Positions 9,289 through 19,997 are shown, counted from the first letter of the stretch. The stretch is DNA of 64,000 bases from Burkholderia cenocepacia (GCF_900446215.1 NZ_UAQZ01000012.1:372001-436000); one strand, 5' to 3'. Notes: generated by a model from the sequence alone, not told the origin. A program made the numbers and translations.

Positions 9289-9660
9289 ATGAACGCTGTT
9301 ACCGAAACCGCAGCAACGACGACCGATATGCCGCTGCCGTTCGTCTTCACCGACGCCGCGGCCGACAAGGTCAAGCAACTGATCGACGAAGAGGGCAATC
9401 CCGACCTGAAGCTGCGCGTGTTCGTGCAGGGTGGCGGCTGCTCCGGCTTCCAGTATGGCTTCACGTTCGACGAGGAAGTCAACGAGGACGACACCGTGAT
9501 GAACAAGAACGGCGTCCAGCTCCTGATCGACTCGATGAGCTACCAGTACCTGGTCGGCGCCGAGATCGACTACAAGGACGACCTCAACGGCGCCCAGTTC
9601 GTGATCAAGAACCCGAACGCGACCACCACCTGCGGGTGCGGTTCGTCGTTCTCGGTCTGA
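9289..9660 (+). CDS. erpA: Iron-sulfur cluster insertion protein ErpA
   Basis: 123 residues of the A-type carrier (HesB/IscA) family. The three cluster-binding cysteines are present: one in [11 protein letters not shown] near residue 50 and two in the C-terminal TCGCGSSF. ErpA delivers [4Fe-4S] clusters to apo-enzymes, including those of isoprenoid and respiratory pathways. A GGAG ribosome site precedes the ATG. A TACAAT at 9255-9260 may be the -10 but lacks a clear -35. It is monocistronic, with its own terminator directly downstream. Confidence 0.95.
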
Positions 9661-9694
9661 GCGCGCGACAGATTCGCGCCGGTTCGCCGGAATG

Positions 9695-9723
9695 AAAAAC
9701 GGGGCTTCATGCCCCGTTTTTTT
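9695..9723 (+). terminator. Intrinsic terminator of erpA
   Basis: AAAACGGGGC / GCCCCGTTTT stem around TTCAT, with T and A runs on both sides, so it probably works for converging anmK as well. Confidence 0.93.
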
Positions 9724-9767
9724 ATGCGCGCTCGCGCTGCAGCGCTCGCCGCGCGGCGGATATCGCG

Positions 9768-10916
9768 TCAGCGCGGATAGAGCGCGCCCAGCACGCGGTT
9801 GCCGGCTGCGCCGGTGACCGTCGCGAGATTGCCGGGCTGGCGCGCGGTGAAGCGGTACGCGAGCCACGCGAACGCGAGCGCTTCGACCTGCTGCGGTGGC
9901 ACGCCGAGCGCGGCCGTCGTATCGACGGTGGCCGGCACGCCGGCTTCACGCAGCGCGTGCCGGAGTGCGTCGAGCAGCACCGGATTGCGTGCGCCGCCGC
10001 CGCATACGAACACGGCCTTGCAGCCGGGTGCGTGCTGCGCGACTTCGCGCGCCACCGACACGGCGGTGAGCGCGGTGAGCGTCGCCTGCACGTCCTCCGG
10101 TGCGACCTGCGAGAACGCGGCGAGCTTCGCATCGAGCCACGCGGGATTGAACAGGTCGCGTCCGGTGCTTTTCGGCGGCGGCGCGGTGAAATACGGTTCG
10201 TCGAGCAGCGCAGCGAGCAGCGCCGCGTGGACGGTGCCGCGGGCGGCGAACTTGCCGCCGTCGTCGTACGGCTTGCCCAGATGGCGGGTCGCCCATGCGT
10301 CGATCAGCGCATTGGCGGGGCCGCAGTCGAAGCCGCGCACGTCGCCGCCCGCGCCGGGCAGGATCGTGATGTTGCTGATCCCGCCGAGATTGCAGACGAC
10401 CCGCGTTTCGCCCGGTGCGCCGAACACCGTCGCATGGAACGCGGGCGCGAGCGGCGCGCCGTGACCGCCGGCGGCCACGTCACGGCTGCGGAAATCGGCG
10501 ATCACGTCGACCTGCGTCAGTTCGGCGAGCAGCGCCGGATTGTTGAGCTGGCGCGTATAGCCGCGCTCGGGGCGATGGCGCACCGTCTGGCCGTGCACGC
10601 CGATCGCGCGGATCTCGTCGCGCGACAGGCCGGCCGTGCGCTGCAATTCATGACAGCACACCGCATAGCGCGTGACGAGCGCATTCGCCGCGAGCGATTC
10701 GCGGTCGATCTCGTTGTCGCCGGGCTGCTGCAGCGCGAACAGCGCGTCGCGCAGCGATTGCGCGAAGCCGACGAACGCTTCCGCGAGCACGACCGGCGCG
10801 CGGCCGGCCTCGAAACGCACGGCGACGCCGTCGACGCCGTCCATGCTGGTTCCCGACATCAGCCCGAAGTAGATGCCGTCTGCCGGATGGGCAGGCTGCG
10901 GCTGTCGTTGCGGCAC
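9768..10916 (-). CDS. anmK: Anhydro-N-acetylmuramic acid kinase
   Basis: 382 residues. It phosphorylates 1,6-anhydro-MurNAc released during cell-wall turnover, feeding it back to MurNAc-6-phosphate. The phosphate-binding motif [12 protein letters not shown] sits near residues 17-29. Also seen are [11 protein letters not shown] near 108, the [18 protein letters not shown] block, [10 protein letters not shown] and [11 protein letters not shown] near 320. Length is close to E. coli AnmK (369). The start at 10916 adds a short Pro/Gln-rich N-terminus; a start further in would remove part of the motif region. It lies convergent to erpA and divergent from tyrS. Confidence 0.95.
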   Translation of the reverse strand: MPQRQPQPAHPADGIYFGLMSGTSMDGVDGVAVRFEAGRAPVVLAEAFVGFAQSLRDALFALQQPGDNEIDRESLAANALVTRYAVCCHELQRTAGLSRDEIRAIGVHGQTVRHRPERGYTRQLNNPALLAELTQVDVIADFRSRDVAAGGHGAPLAPAFHATVFGAPGETRVVCNLGGISNITILPGAGGDVRGFDCGPANALIDAWATRHLGKPYDDGGKFAARGTVHAALLAALLDEPYFTAPPPKSTGRDLFNPAWLDAKLAAFSQVAPEDVQATLTALTAVSVAREVAQHAPGCKAVFVCGGGARNPVLLDALRHALREAGVPATVDTTAALGVPPQQVEALAFAWLAYRFTARQPGNLATVTGAAGNRVLGALYPR

Positions 10917-11058
10917 GTTGGGTTCTCCTGGATCGTGCGGCGCGGGCCGGTGCCGCGCGCCTTGCGCCCGATTATCCGCGTAACGTGACGCGTCGTTAAG
11001 CGATGCGCGCGCAAGTTATGGGAAAATCCCTGTTTTTGCGACATTCTTCCTGGCACCG

Positions 11059-12300
11059 ATGAGCACCGAACCCAGTTCCAAGCCCGTTTTCCCGATCACC
11101 GACGAAGTCCGGCATGCGCTCGCCGTCACGAAGCGCGGCGTCGACGAGCTGCTGATCGAGGAAGAGTTCGCGCAGAAGCTCGCGCGCAGCGCAGCCACGG
11201 GCACGCCGCTGCGCATCAAGCTCGGCCTCGATCCGACCGCACCGGACATCCACATCGGCCATACGGTCGTGCTGAACAAGATGCGCCAGCTGCAGGATCT
11301 CGGCCATACGGTGATCTTCCTGATCGGCGATTTCACGTCGCTGATCGGCGATCCGTCGGGTCGCAACGCGACGCGCCCGCCGCTCACGCGCGAGCAGATC
11401 GAATCGAACGCGAAGACCTACTTCGAGCAGGCCGCGCTCGTGCTCGATCGCGACAAGACCGAGATCCGCTACAACAGCGAATGGTCGATGCCGCTCGGCG
11501 CGGACGGGATGATCAAGCTCGCGTCGCGCTACACGGTCGCGCGGATCCTCGAGCGCGAGGATTTCACGAAGCGCTTCCAGGGCGGCGTGCCGATCTCGAT
11601 CCACGAATTCCTGTACCCGCTGATGCAGGGCTACGATTCGGTCGCGCTGAACGCCGATCTCGAACTCGGCGGCACCGACCAGAAGTTCAACCTGCTGGTC
11701 GGCCGCGAACTGCAGAAGCAGTACGGCCAGGAACAGCAGTGCATCCTGACGATGCCGCTGCTCGAAGGCCTCGACGGCGTCGAGAAGATGTCGAAGTCGA
11801 AGGGCAACTACGTCGGCATCAGCGAGAAGCCGACCGACATGTTCGGCAAGCTGATGAGCATCTCGGACACGCTGATGTGGCGTTACTTCGAGCTGCTGTC
11901 GTTCCGCAGCCTCGACGAGATCGCCGGCTTCAAGCGCGAGGCCGAAGGCGGCCGCAACCCGCGCGATTTCAAGGTGCTGCTCGCGCAGGAAATCGTCGCG
12001 CGGTTCCACTCGCAGCCCGACGCCGAGCGCGCGCTCGAGGACTTCAACCACCGCGCGAAGGGCGGCGTGCCGGACGACATTCCGTCGGTCACGCTGGCCG
12101 GCGCGCCGCTGGCGATCGGGCAGTTGCTGAAGCAGGCGGGCCTCGTGCCGTCGACCAGCGAAGCGCTGCGCAACATCGAGCAGGGCGGCGTGAAGATCGA
12201 CGGCGCGACCGTGTCGGACAAGGGCCTGAAGGTCGAGGCCGGCGAGTTCGTCGTGCAGGTCGGCAAGCGCCGCTTCGCACGCGTCACGCTGACCGCATGA
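11059..12300 (+). CDS. tyrS: Tyrosyl-tRNA synthetase
   Basis: 413 residues. Charges tRNA-Tyr in the cytosol. Class I signature motifs are present: HIGH at residues 65-68 and KMSKS beginning near 243. The tyrosine-recognition region includes [19 protein letters not shown]-terminal S4-type RNA-binding domain occupies roughly 345-413. The protein is of the type common in betaproteobacteria, where the KMSKS form replaces the KFGKT of E. coli TyrS. The stop overlaps the start of dtd by four bases (ATGA), coupling synthesis to the editing enzyme. Confidence 0.97.
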   Translation: MSTEPSSKPVFPITDEVRHALAVTKRGVDELLIEEEFAQKLARSAATGTPLRIKLGLDPTAPDIHIGHTVVLNKMRQLQDLGHTVIFLIGDFTSLIGDPSGRNATRPPLTREQIESNAKTYFEQAALVLDRDKTEIRYNSEWSMPLGADGMIKLASRYTVARILEREDFTKRFQGGVPISIHEFLYPLMQGYDSVALNADLELGGTDQKFNLLVGRELQKQYGQEQQCILTMPLLEGLDGVEKMSKSKGNYVGISEKPTDMFGKLMSISDTLMWRYFELLSFRSLDEIAGFKREAEGGRNPRDFKVLLAQEIVARFHSQPDAERALEDFNHRAKGGVPDDIPSVTLAGAPLAIGQLLKQAGLVPSTSEALRNIEQGGVKIDGATVSDKGLKVEAGEFVVQVGKRRFARVTLTA

Positions 12301-12755
12301 TCGCGCTGATCCAGCGTGTGACGCGCGCCGACGTGCGCGTCGGCGGCCGGACGACGGGCGAGATCGGCGCGGGCCTGCTCGCGCTGGTCTGCGCGGAGCG
12401 TGGCGATACCGAGGCCGCGGCCGACAAGCTGCTCGCGAAGCTGCTCGGCTACCGCGTGTTCAGCGACGCAGCCGGCAAGATGAACCTCCCGGTATCGAAC
12501 ATCGACGGCGAAGGCCGCGCGGGCGGGCTGCTGCTCGTGTCGCAGTTCACGCTGGCAGCCGATACCAACAGCGGACTGCGTCCGAGCTTCACGCCGGCCG
12601 CGCCGCCCGACGAAGGCGCGCGGCTGTTCGACTATTTCGTCGCCGCCGCGCGGGCGCGCCATCCCGTCGTCGAGACGGGCGAGTTCGGCGCCGACATGCA
12701 GGTGTCGCTCGTCAACGACGGCCCCGTGACGTTCTGGCTGCAAGTGCGGCCCTGA
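12297..12755 (+). CDS. dtd: D-aminoacyl-tRNA deacylase
   Basis: 152 residues. Hydrolyses D-amino acids mischarged onto tRNA, notably D-Tyr-tRNA, and glycine mischarged onto tRNA-Ala. The catalytic SQFTL motif near residue 80 and the C-terminal Gly-cisPro motif in NDGPVTFWL are both present. The ATG start overlaps the tyrS stop, a functionally sensible pairing because TyrRS is a main source of D-aminoacyl-tRNA. It is slightly longer than E. coli Dtd (145). Confidence 0.96.
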   Translation: MIALIQRVTRADVRVGGRTTGEIGAGLLALVCAERGDTEAAADKLLAKLLGYRVFSDAAGKMNLPVSNIDGEGRAGGLLLVSQFTLAADTNSGLRPSFTPAAPPDEGARLFDYFVAAARARHPVVETGEFGADMQVSLVNDGPVTFWLQVRP

Positions 12756-12778
12756 TTCTTCCCCGGAGATTCGCCGCG

Positions 12779-13441
12779 ATGGCCACCACGCAGATTCTTT
12801 TCATCCGCCATGGCGAGACGGCCTGGAACCGCATCAAGCGTATCCAGGGGCATATCGACATCCCGCTGGCCGACACCGGGCTCGAGCAGGCGCAGCGGCT
12901 GGCGGCGCGGCTCGCGAGAGAGGCGCGCGACGGCGCGCGGATCGACGCGGTGTATTCGAGCGACCTGATGCGCGCGCAACAGACCGCGCAACCGTTCGCC
13001 GATGCGCTCGGGTTGCCGCTGCTGCTGCGCGAAGGGTTGCGCGAGCGTTCGTACGGCGCATTCCAGGGGCACGACAGCACCGAGATCGAGGCGCTGTTTC
13101 CGGACGCGTATGCGGCCTGGCAGACGCGCGACCCGGGCTTCGCGCCGGAGGGCGGCGAGTCGCAGCGTGCGTTCTATCACCGCGTGCTGCATGCGCTCGA
13201 ACCGATCGTCGCCGCGCATCCGGGCGGCCGCATCGCGTGCGTCGCGCACGGCGGCGTGCTCGATTGCGTGTATCGCTTCGCGAACGGGATCGAGCTGTCG
13301 GCGCCGCGTACCTATCAGCTGCTCAACACCAGCATCAACGTCGTCGATTACGTGGATGGTCGTGCGCAGGTCGTGCGGTGGGCCGACGTGTCGCATCTCG
13401 AAGCCGCGAGCGACGACGACGGGTACCGCAAGGTGCTTTGA
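12779..13441 (+). CDS. Histidine phosphatase family protein (GpmB-like)
   Basis: 220 residues. The N-terminal RHGETAWN at residues 10-17 carries the phospho-accepting histidine. A second catalytic histidine lies in VAHGGVLD near 158, with an acidic and Arg-rich pocket around RERSYGAFQG near 88. The family contains cofactor-dependent phosphoglycerate mutases and broad phosphatases. The GpmB-like branch usually acts as a phosphatase, and the substrate cannot be read from sequence. It follows dtd by 23 bases on the same strand, so it probably ends a tyrS-dtd operon. An imperfect hairpin at about 13446-13481 followed by pyrimidines may terminate it. Confidence 0.88.
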   Translation: MATTQILFIRHGETAWNRIKRIQGHIDIPLADTGLEQAQRLAARLAREARDGARIDAVYSSDLMRAQQTAQPFADALGLPLLLREGLRERSYGAFQGHDSTEIEALFPDAYAAWQTRDPGFAPEGGESQRAFYHRVLHALEPIVAAHPGGRIACVAHGGVLDCVYRFANGIELSAPRTYQLLNTSINVVDYVDGRAQVVRWADVSHLEAASDDDGYRKVL

Positions 13442-13503
13442 GCGCGCCACCCCCGTCCGGCATGGCCGGCCCGGGGTGCCCTTTCTTCCTTTCGGTGTGA
13501 TGC

Positions 13504-14637
13504 TTACTGCGGCAGCCCGTGACGCGTCTTGTAGTCGAGCGCGTACGCGATCTTGCCGGGCTTGTCGGCCGTGATCGGCTGGCGCAGCTTGTCGAATTCC
13601 CCCTTGCTGTATTTCTTCCCGCCGTTGATCGCATCGGCGCGCCCGAGGTCGGCGCCCGTCTTGCCGTCGATCACGGGGTCGGTGGCCGCGACCATCCGCG
13701 TCGATGCGTTCCAGACCGCATTCAGGTAGCCGGTGTCGGCCTTCGCCGGGTCGGGATCGGTCGTGCCGCCGCGCGTGAGGTCGTAGCTCGCCAGCGCGAA
13801 CGTGCCGGGCTGCGCGCGCAGCCAGTCGGCCCAGTAGAACTCGAGGTAGTCGGTCGCTTGTGCGGGCTTGCTGTAGCCGATGTCGCGCGTGAAATAGACG
13901 AGCGAGCGGTAGCGGTCGTTCGTCATCCCGAGTGTCAGGCCGAGGCCGGTCGGCAGTTGCGCGGTCGTGATCGGCTTGCCTTCGCCGTTCTTCAGGCGCA
14001 GGTAGCCGCGGCTTTGCATCTGCTGCCAGAACGCGTCGCCCGAGTAGTCGCTGAGGTTGTCCTTGACGACGACGTGCACGTGCAGCGCCGGGCCGCCGTC
14101 GGGCGTTTCGTAATAGGTCGACAGGCCGTGGTGGCCGTCGGTCAGGTACAGCGCGTCGCCGTTCGGGCCGATCACGACGGGGTTCAGCACCGAGCGGTCG
14201 CGGGCGTTCGCGTCGGTCGTTGCGCACGTGTAGCTGGCCGGCTCGCGCAGCGACGATCGGGCCGTGTAGCCGCTTGATGCGACGCCGCCGAGGCCTTCAT
14301 CCGCGCAGAAGTCGTCGAACTTCTTGTCGGGCTGCAGTTCGTAGCGGCCGAGCTTGTAGTAGATCTGGTCGTAGCCGATCGCACCCTGCGTCGGATGGAG
14401 ATCGCCGAGCGTGACGTCGATCAGGTCGCCGGCGCGGGCCGCCTTCCACTTGCCCGGTGGCGGGGTGGTCGTGGCGGGCGGCGTGGGAGCCGGCGTCGTC
14501 GTGCCGCCGGATGGCGGTTGTGCGTCCGTGCGTGCGACGGCGACGACGTCGTCGCCGCCGCACGCGGCGAGGGCGAAGAGGGTGGACAGGCTGGCGGCAA
14601 GGGCGAAACGGATCGGCAGGCGTGGCATCGCGGGCAT
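13504..14637 (-). CDS. ParB/Srx-fold (ParBc_2-type) putative lipoprotein
   Basis: 377 residues from ATG 14637; an alternative ATG lies three codons later, and longer upstream starts would push the signal peptide inward. Residues 1-26 form a lipoprotein signal with a lipobox ending LAAC (Cys26), followed by a Gly/Asp and then Pro/Thr-rich linker to about 65. The rest matches the ParB-like nuclease family PF08857: VTLGDLHPTQ near 80 and LTDGHHGLSTYYE near 170, the latter being the DGHHR-type core of the ParB/sulfiredoxin fold. Predicted export makes a DNA-partition role unlikely. Function unknown. It is separated from the MpaB gene by 144 bases on the same strand. Confidence 0.75.
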   Translation of the reverse strand: MPAMPRLPIRFALAASLSTLFALAACGGDDVVAVARTDAQPPSGGTTTPAPTPPATTTPPPGKWKAARAGDLIDVTLGDLHPTQGAIGYDQIYYKLGRYELQPDKKFDDFCADEGLGGVASSGYTARSSLREPASYTCATTDANARDRSVLNPVVIGPNGDALYLTDGHHGLSTYYETPDGGPALHVHVVVKDNLSDYSGDAFWQQMQSRGYLRLKNGEGKPITTAQLPTGLGLTLGMTNDRYRSLVYFTRDIGYSKPAQATDYLEFYWADWLRAQPGTFALASYDLTRGGTTDPDPAKADTGYLNAVWNASTRMVAATDPVIDGKTGADLGRADAINGGKKYSKGEFDKLRQPITADKPGKIAYALDYKTRHGLPQ

Positions 14638-14781
14638 CGGGTGTCGGTAGCGGGTGGCGGGACACCGCGCGGGCCACGGGCGTGCGTGACAGGCAGGACG
14701 TGCGACCGTGCGCGGGTGCAAGCCCGTCAGCTTGTCACAGGTATTTGACGGTAAATTGAAATGATCCGAACAAGCGGATCG

Positions 14782-15735
14782 TCAGGCTGGCGGAGTGTCG
14801 TCGGACGGGGTGGCCGTCGCGCGGCGGCGCGCACGCTTTGACGCGCCGTTGACGAGCGCCCAGCGCAGCACGGGGGCGACCGCGCGGATGCCGGGCCGGA
14901 CCACCGCGCGCCGCAACGGCGCGAACGTCGACACGCCGAGCATGCGCTGCGCCCACGGCGGCAGCAGGTCGATCCCGGCATGCATCACCAGCGACGCGGC
15001 AGGCCGCAGCGCGGGCTTCGCGACCGGCACGTTCAGCAGGATCGACATCACGTCGAAGGTACGCGGCCCGGCTTCGAGTTCGGGCAGCATGCGCGCGAGA
15101 TAGGTTGCCACCTCGGCGCGTGAACGAGGAACCTCATTGGCGCCGAGCAACTCGGCGATCAGTGCCGTCTCCGCGTAGTAGCGGTCCTGCAGTTCGCCCG
15201 GCAGCGCCGGATTCACGTAACGCAGATGCGCGGCGAGGAAGCTCGACACTTCCGCGACGTGCACCCAGGTCAGCAACGCGGGATCGTCGGCGCGGTACGG
15301 CCGGCCATCCGGCGCGCTGCCCGTGACGCGCGCATGGATCGCTTTCACGCGCTCGATCAGCGCGAGCGCGTCCGCGCGGCTGCCGAACGTCGTCCCCGTG
15401 ATGAACGTGGCGGTGCGCCGCAAGCGGCCGAAGATGTCGGTGCGGAACGACGAATGATCCCAGACGCCCGCGAGCGCGAGCGGGTGGAGCGCCTGCAGCA
15501 GCAACGCGGCGATGCCGCCCGTCATCATCGACGTGAAATCGGCATGCACGCGCCAGCAGACGGCGTCGGGGCCGAACAGCCCCGGGTCTCCGGGCGGAGA
15601 GGAGAGATCGATCGACGGGCCACCGCCGCCGGCCGTCAGGTGCGTGATGCCGGCCACGAGCCGCTTGCGGATCGGCTCGGCCCAGCGCGGGCCCGGCGCG
15701 GGCGCGGTGGGGTGGCGGCTGGGCGGCGTCGTCAT
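14782..15735 (-). CDS. Oxygenase MpaB / DUF2236 family protein
   Basis: 317 residues from ATG 15735; a longer frame to 15783 would overlap ruvB. Matches the MpaB-type family by the block ALLLQALHPLALAGVWDHS near residue 80, by TFITGTTFGSRADAL and by the HVAEVSSFLAAHLRY block near 160, containing His and Arg residues conserved as haem ligands or pocket residues. Fungal and bacterial relatives cleave C=C bonds, as in latex clearing. The substrate here is unknown. It starts 23 bases after ruvB, so it is likely transcribed with ruvB although functionally unrelated. A GATCCG/CGGATC hairpin at 14763-14778 may weakly terminate it. Confidence 0.8.
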   Translation of the reverse strand: MTTPPSRHPTAPAPGPRWAEPIRKRLVAGITHLTAGGGGPSIDLSSPPGDPGLFGPDAVCWRVHADFTSMMTGGIAALLLQALHPLALAGVWDHSSFRTDIFGRLRRTATFITGTTFGSRADALALIERVKAIHARVTGSAPDGRPYRADDPALLTWVHVAEVSSFLAAHLRYVNPALPGELQDRYYAETALIAELLGANEVPRSRAEVATYLARMLPELEAGPRTFDVMSILLNVPVAKPALRPAASLVMHAGIDLLPPWAQRMLGVSTFAPLRRAVVRPGIRAVAPVLRWALVNGASKRARRRATATPSDDTPPA

Positions 15736-15758
15736 GGCGGTGCGGCTCGGGCGACGGA

Positions 15759-16829
15759 TTACTTCCCGTCGGGGGTATCCCACTCGTCGCGTTCGGGGCG
15801 GCGCGCGTCGGGTACCGACAGCCCGAAGTGGCGATACGTGAGCAGCGTCGCGACGCGCCCGCGCGGCGTGCGCTGCAGGAAGCCCTGCTGGATCAGGTAC
15901 GGTTCGAGCACGTCCTCGATCGTGTCGCGCTCCTCGCCGATCGCCGCCGCGAGGTTGTCGATGCCGACCGGGCCGCCATCGAACTTGTACAGGATCGCTT
16001 CCAGCAGCTTGCGGTCCATCAGGTCGAAGCCGACCGGATCGACGTCGAGCATCGCGAGCGCGGCGTCGGCAACCGCCGCGGTGATCTGGCCGTCGGCCTT
16101 CACTTCCGCGAAGTCGCGCACGCGACGCAGCAGCCGGTTCGCGATCCGCGGCGTGCCGCGCGAGCGTTTCGCGATTTCCAGCGCGCCGTTCGGATCGATC
16201 TGCGCATTCAGCAGCGACGCCGAGCGCCGTACGATGCGCGACAGTTGATCGGCGTCGTAGAACTCGAGGCGCGCGACGATCCCGAAACGATCGCGCAGCG
16301 GGTTGGTGAGCATCCCCGCGCGGGTGGTCGCGCCGACCAGCGTGAACGGCTGCAGGTCGAGCTTCACGCTGCGCGCGGCCGGGCCTTCGCCGATCATGAT
16401 GTCGATCTGGTAATCCTCGAGCGCCGGATACAGGATTTCCTCGACGACCGGCGACAACCGGTGGATTTCGTCGATGAACAGCACGTCGTTCGCTTCGAGG
16501 TTCGTCAGCAGCGCGGCGAGATCGCCCGCGCGCTCGAGCACGGGGCCCGACGTCTGGCGCAGGTTCACGCCCATCTCGCGCGCGATGATGTGTGCGAGCG
16601 TCGTCTTGCCGAGACCCGGCGGCCCGAACAGCAGCACGTGGTCGAGCGGCTCGGAGCGGCGCTTCGCGGCTTCGATGAAAATCTCGAGCTGGCCGCGCAC
16701 CTTTTCCTGGCCGACGTAGTCATCGAGCTGGCGCGGTCGCAACGCACGTTCGAACACCTCCTCGTGCGACGAGGCAGGTGTGGCGGCGATGATCCGCTGC
16801 TCGGTGGCGAGTTTGTCGGTTTCAATCAT
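15759..16829 (-). CDS. ruvB: Holliday junction DNA helicase RuvB
   Basis: 356 residues; E. coli RuvB has 336, the extra lying mainly at the two ends. It is the AAA+ motor that drives branch migration with RuvA. Walker A GPPGLGKT occupies residues 69-76, Walker B is [11 protein letters not shown] near 114, sensor 1 is GATTRAG and the arginine finger lies in TNPLRDRFG. The C-terminal winged helix contains [16 protein letters not shown] hexamer ends six bases before the ATG, so a transcript started there would be nearly leaderless. It lies 108 bases downstream of ruvA. Confidence 0.97.
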   Translation of the reverse strand: MIETDKLATEQRIIAATPASSHEEVFERALRPRQLDDYVGQEKVRGQLEIFIEAAKRRSEPLDHVLLFGPPGLGKTTLAHIIAREMGVNLRQTSGPVLERAGDLAALLTNLEANDVLFIDEIHRLSPVVEEILYPALEDYQIDIMIGEGPAARSVKLDLQPFTLVGATTRAGMLTNPLRDRFGIVARLEFYDADQLSRIVRRSASLLNAQIDPNGALEIAKRSRGTPRIANRLLRRVRDFAEVKADGQITAAVADAALAMLDVDPVGFDLMDRKLLEAILYKFDGGPVGIDNLAAAIGEERDTIEDVLEPYLIQQGFLQRTPRGRVATLLTYRHFGLSVPDARRPERDEWDTPDGK

Positions 16830-16937
16830 GCGGCCATTGTACCGCGCGACGCAGCCCGGGCCACCTGGCCGAACGGCCGACTGGCGAGCGCCGCGCGGCG
16901 GCGCGACACTGGCTTCGACGGCCGGATCGAACGCGCG

Positions 16938-17519
16938 TTACGCCTTCGACAATGCCTTCAGCGCGAGCTTGATGCCTTCGGACACGCCGGTGCCGGCCGG
17001 TACGTTCTTGATCGCGGCAAGGCCTTCCTTCTCGGAGTAGCCGAGCGCCAGCAGTGCGTTGAGGATGTCGGTCGCGTGGTCGGACGGCGACGCGGCGCCG
17101 GCGAGCGCGCCGAGGTCGGCGCCGAGCTTGCCCTTCAGTTCGAGCAGCAGGCGCTCGGCGGTCTTCTTGCCGATGCCGGGCAGGCGCGTGAGGCGGGCGG
17201 CGTCCTGCATCGTCACGGCCTGCGCGAGTTCCTGCACGCTCATGCCGGACAGCACGGCGAGCGCCATGCGCGCGCCGATGCCGGTGATCTTCAGCAGTTC
17301 GCGGAAGGTCGTGCGCTCCTGCTGCGTCAGGAAGCCGTACAGCAGGTGCGCGTCCTCGCGGACGATCTGCTGCGTGAGCAGCACGACGCGTTCGCCCGTT
17401 TGCGGCAGGTTGTAGAAGGTGCTCATCGGCACGTCGATTTCGTAGCCGACGCCGTTGCAGTCGACGAGCAGATGAGGCGGGTTCTTTTCGAGCAGGATGC
17501 CGGCGATGCGACCGATCAT
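16938..17519 (-). CDS. ruvA: Holliday junction DNA helicase subunit RuvA
   Basis: 193 residues (E. coli 203). It forms the tetramer that clamps the four-way junction and recruits RuvB. Domain I is an OB fold ([12 protein letters not shown], with [12 protein letters not shown] near 20). Domain II has two helix-hairpin-helix motifs ([13 protein letters not shown] near 70 and [15 protein letters not shown] near 110). Domain III, which contacts RuvB, ends at the C-terminus after a flexible Ala/Gly linker. It lies 171 bases downstream of ruvC, and the intervening DNA shows no gene. Confidence 0.97.
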   Translation of the reverse strand: MIGRIAGILLEKNPPHLLVDCNGVGYEIDVPMSTFYNLPQTGERVVLLTQQIVREDAHLLYGFLTQQERTTFRELLKITGIGARMALAVLSGMSVQELAQAVTMQDAARLTRLPGIGKKTAERLLLELKGKLGADLGALAGAASPSDHATDILNALLALGYSEKEGLAAIKNVPAGTGVSEGIKLALKALSKA

Positions 17520-17690
17520 GGAGGACGGGATGCGAGGAAGAAAGCGCGAGTGTAGCGCACGCGCGGCGCAATGCCGATGGGCGCGGCCGTCAGGCCGAAG
17601 CGGCGCGGGTCGCGCGCATGGCGGGCGCGGGCAAACCGGGCAAGGCGGCCAATGCAGTCGAGCCGACGTGCCGGGCCGCGGTGTGCGGCG

Positions 17691-18233
17691 TCAGCCGACC
17701 AGTCTGCCGCGCCGCACCCGCAGCCCTTTCTGCGCGAGCGCCGGCGCGAGGCCGCCCAGCGTGCTGAGCGTGTTGCCGCCGTGCGCATGGCAGATCGCCA
17801 TGCCGAGCGCGTCGGCCGCATCGGAGCCGGGCTGGCCGGACAGGTTGAGCAGCCGTGTGACCATTTCCTGCATCTGCGTCTTGGTCGCGCGGCCATAGCC
17901 GACCACGGCCTGCTTGAGCTGCAGCGCCGTGTATTCGGCGACCGGCAGGCCACCCGCGACGAGGCCGCAGATCGCGGCGCCGCGCGCCTGGCCGAGCAGC
18001 AGCGTCGACTGCGGGTTCACGTTGACGAACACCTTTTCGATCGCGGCCTGGTCGGGCGCGTGTTCGCGCACGATCGTCGACACGCCCTGGAAGATCGTGC
18101 CGAGCCGGGTGGCCAGGTCGGCCGTCGGCGTGCGGATCACACCGCTCGTGACATAGGCGAGCCGGTGGCCGCTGACGTCGATGACGCCGAAGCCGGTGAC
18201 GCGCAGGCCGGGGTCGATGCCGAGAATTCGCAT
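17691..18233 (-). CDS. ruvC: Holliday junction resolvase RuvC
   Basis: 180 residues (E. coli 173). Endonuclease that cuts Holliday junctions symmetrically. The retroviral-integrase-like fold and acidic active site are visible: Asp7 in [13 protein letters not shown], a glutamate in [10 protein letters not shown] near 65, and the C-terminal acidic pair in [12 protein letters not shown] near 138-146. It is first of the ruv genes; purH lies upstream with its own terminator, so ruvC probably has a separate promoter near 18255. Confidence 0.97.
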   Translation of the reverse strand: MRILGIDPGLRVTGFGVIDVSGHRLAYVTSGVIRTPTADLATRLGTIFQGVSTIVREHAPDQAAIEKVFVNVNPQSTLLLGQARGAAICGLVAGGLPVAEYTALQLKQAVVGYGRATKTQMQEMVTRLLNLSGQPGSDAADALGMAICHAHGGNTLSTLGGLAPALAQKGLRVRRGRLVG

Positions 18234-18320
18234 GAGTGAGGAGAGTGGCGTGATGCAGCGATACTACAACGAATGGTGCGGCACACCGGTTGCCCGGCCG
18301 TGCGCGAAGGCGTCGCGCAA

Positions 18321-18352
18321 TAAAAAACCCGGCGGGGATGATGCCGCCGGGT
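18321..18352 (-). terminator. Intrinsic terminator of purH
   Basis: Read on the minus strand, AACCCGGCGG and CCGCCGGGTT arms with an 8-base loop, followed by a T run. It ends the dusB-fis-purH unit. Confidence 0.93.
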
Positions 18353-18387
18353 TCCGGTGCAGCGGCCGCGCGGGCCGCGTGCGGCGA

Positions 18388-19953
18388 TCAGTGACGGAAG
18401 TGGCGCACGCCCGTCAGGATCATCGCGATGTTGTGCTCGTCGGCTGCCGCGATCACTTCGTCGTCGCGCATCGAGCCGCCCGGCTGGATCACGCAGGTCG
18501 CGCCGGCCGCCACGACGACGTCGAGGCCGTCGCGGAACGGGAAGAACGCATCCGACGCGACGGCCGAGCCGGTCAGCGTCAGGCCGGCGTTCTGCGCCTT
18601 GATGCTCGCGATGCGGGCGGAATCGACGCGGCTCATCTGGCCGGCGCCGACGCCGAGCGTCATGCCATTGCCGCAGAACACGATCGCGTTCGACTTCACG
18701 TACTTCGCGACGCGCCATGCGAACAGCAGGTCGTCCATTTCCTTCGGCGTCGGGTGCCGCTTCGTGACGACGCGCAGCTCGTGCGGCTGCACGTTCTTCG
18801 AATCGAGCGACTGCACGAGCAGGCCGCCGCCGACGCGCTTCAGGTCGAATGCGTTATGGCCGTCGCCCAGCGCGATTTCGAGCAGGCGCACGTTCTGCTT
18901 CGCGGCGAACACCTGCTTCGCGGCGTCGGAGAACGACGGGGCGATCAGCACTTCGACGAACTGCTTCGCAACGGCTTGCGCGGCCGCTTCGTCGACTTCG
19001 CGGTTGAACGCGATGATGCCGCCGAATGCCGAGGTCGGGTCGGTCTGGAAGGCCTTCGCGTACGCGTCGGCCGAGTCGTTGCCGACCGCGACGCCGCACG
19101 GGTTCGCATGCTTGATGATCACGCAGGCCGGCGCGTCGAACGTCTTCACGCATTCCCACGCCGCGTCCGAATCCGCGATGTTGTTGTACGACAGTTCCTT
19201 GCCCTGCAACTGGCGGTAGTTCGCCAGCGCGCCGGCCGGCGCCGCGAGGTCGCGGTAGAACGCCGCGCTCTGGTGCGGGTTCTCGCCGTAGCGCAGGTCC
19301 TGAACCTTGTCGAACGCCAGGTTCAGCGTGGCCGGGTACGCGCTGCGCGATGCGTGCTTCAGCTCGTCGGTCAGGCTCGTCAGGTAGTTCGTGATCGCGC
19401 CGTCGTATTGCGCGGTGTGCGCGAACACCTTCGTCGCGAGGCGGAAGTTGGTCGGGTAACCGACCGTATTGCCGTTCGCCTTCATTTCATCGAGCACGAC
19501 CGCGTAGTCGGCCGGATCGACGACGACCGTCACGTCGCGGTGGTTCTTCGCGGCCGAGCGCAGCATCGTCGGGCCGCCGATGTCGATGTTCTCGATCGCG
19601 TCGGCGAGCGTGCAGTCGTCCTTCGCGATCGTCGCGACGAACGGATACAGGTTCACGACGAGCAGGTCGATCGTCGGGATGCCGTGCTGTTCGAGCGCCT
19701 GCATGTGCTCGGGCAGGTCGCGGCGCGCGAGGATGCCGCCGTGCACCTTCGGGTGGAGCGTCTTCACGCGCCCATCGAGCATTTCCGGGAAGCCCGTGTA
19801 ATCGGCCACTTCGGTCACGGGCAGGCCCGCGTCGGCGAGGAGTTTCGCGGTGCCGCCCGTCGACAGCAGCTTGACGCCGAGGTCGGACAGCGACTTCGCG
19901 AAGTCGACGATGCCGGTCTTGTCGGAAACGGAAATGAGCGCTTGCTTGATCAT
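18388..19953 (-). CDS. purH: Bifunctional AICAR transformylase / IMP cyclohydrolase
   Basis: 521 residues (E. coli 529). Performs the last two steps of IMP synthesis. The N-terminal methylglyoxal-synthase-like domain (1-130; [30 protein letters not shown]) is the cyclohydrolase. The C-terminal part (about 140-521; [30 protein letters not shown]) is the formyltransferase, with the catalytic Lys-His pair in IKHANPCG. It sits 44 bases downstream of fis on the same strand, so is likely cotranscribed. Adjacency of fis and purH is common in betaproteobacteria. Confidence 0.98.
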   Translation of the reverse strand: MIKQALISVSDKTGIVDFAKSLSDLGVKLLSTGGTAKLLADAGLPVTEVADYTGFPEMLDGRVKTLHPKVHGGILARRDLPEHMQALEQHGIPTIDLLVVNLYPFVATIAKDDCTLADAIENIDIGGPTMLRSAAKNHRDVTVVVDPADYAVVLDEMKANGNTVGYPTNFRLATKVFAHTAQYDGAITNYLTSLTDELKHASRSAYPATLNLAFDKVQDLRYGENPHQSAAFYRDLAAPAGALANYRQLQGKELSYNNIADSDAAWECVKTFDAPACVIIKHANPCGVAVGNDSADAYAKAFQTDPTSAFGGIIAFNREVDEAAAQAVAKQFVEVLIAPSFSDAAKQVFAAKQNVRLLEIALGDGHNAFDLKRVGGGLLVQSLDSKNVQPHELRVVTKRHPTPKEMDDLLFAWRVAKYVKSNAIVFCGNGMTLGVGAGQMSRVDSARIASIKAQNAGLTLTGSAVASDAFFPFRDGLDVVVAAGATCVIQPGGSMRDDEVIAAADEHNIAMILTGVRHFRH

Positions 19954-19997
19954 GATGGAACCACCAATAGCCAGGGAAACGGGGACGGGACGGCCGC

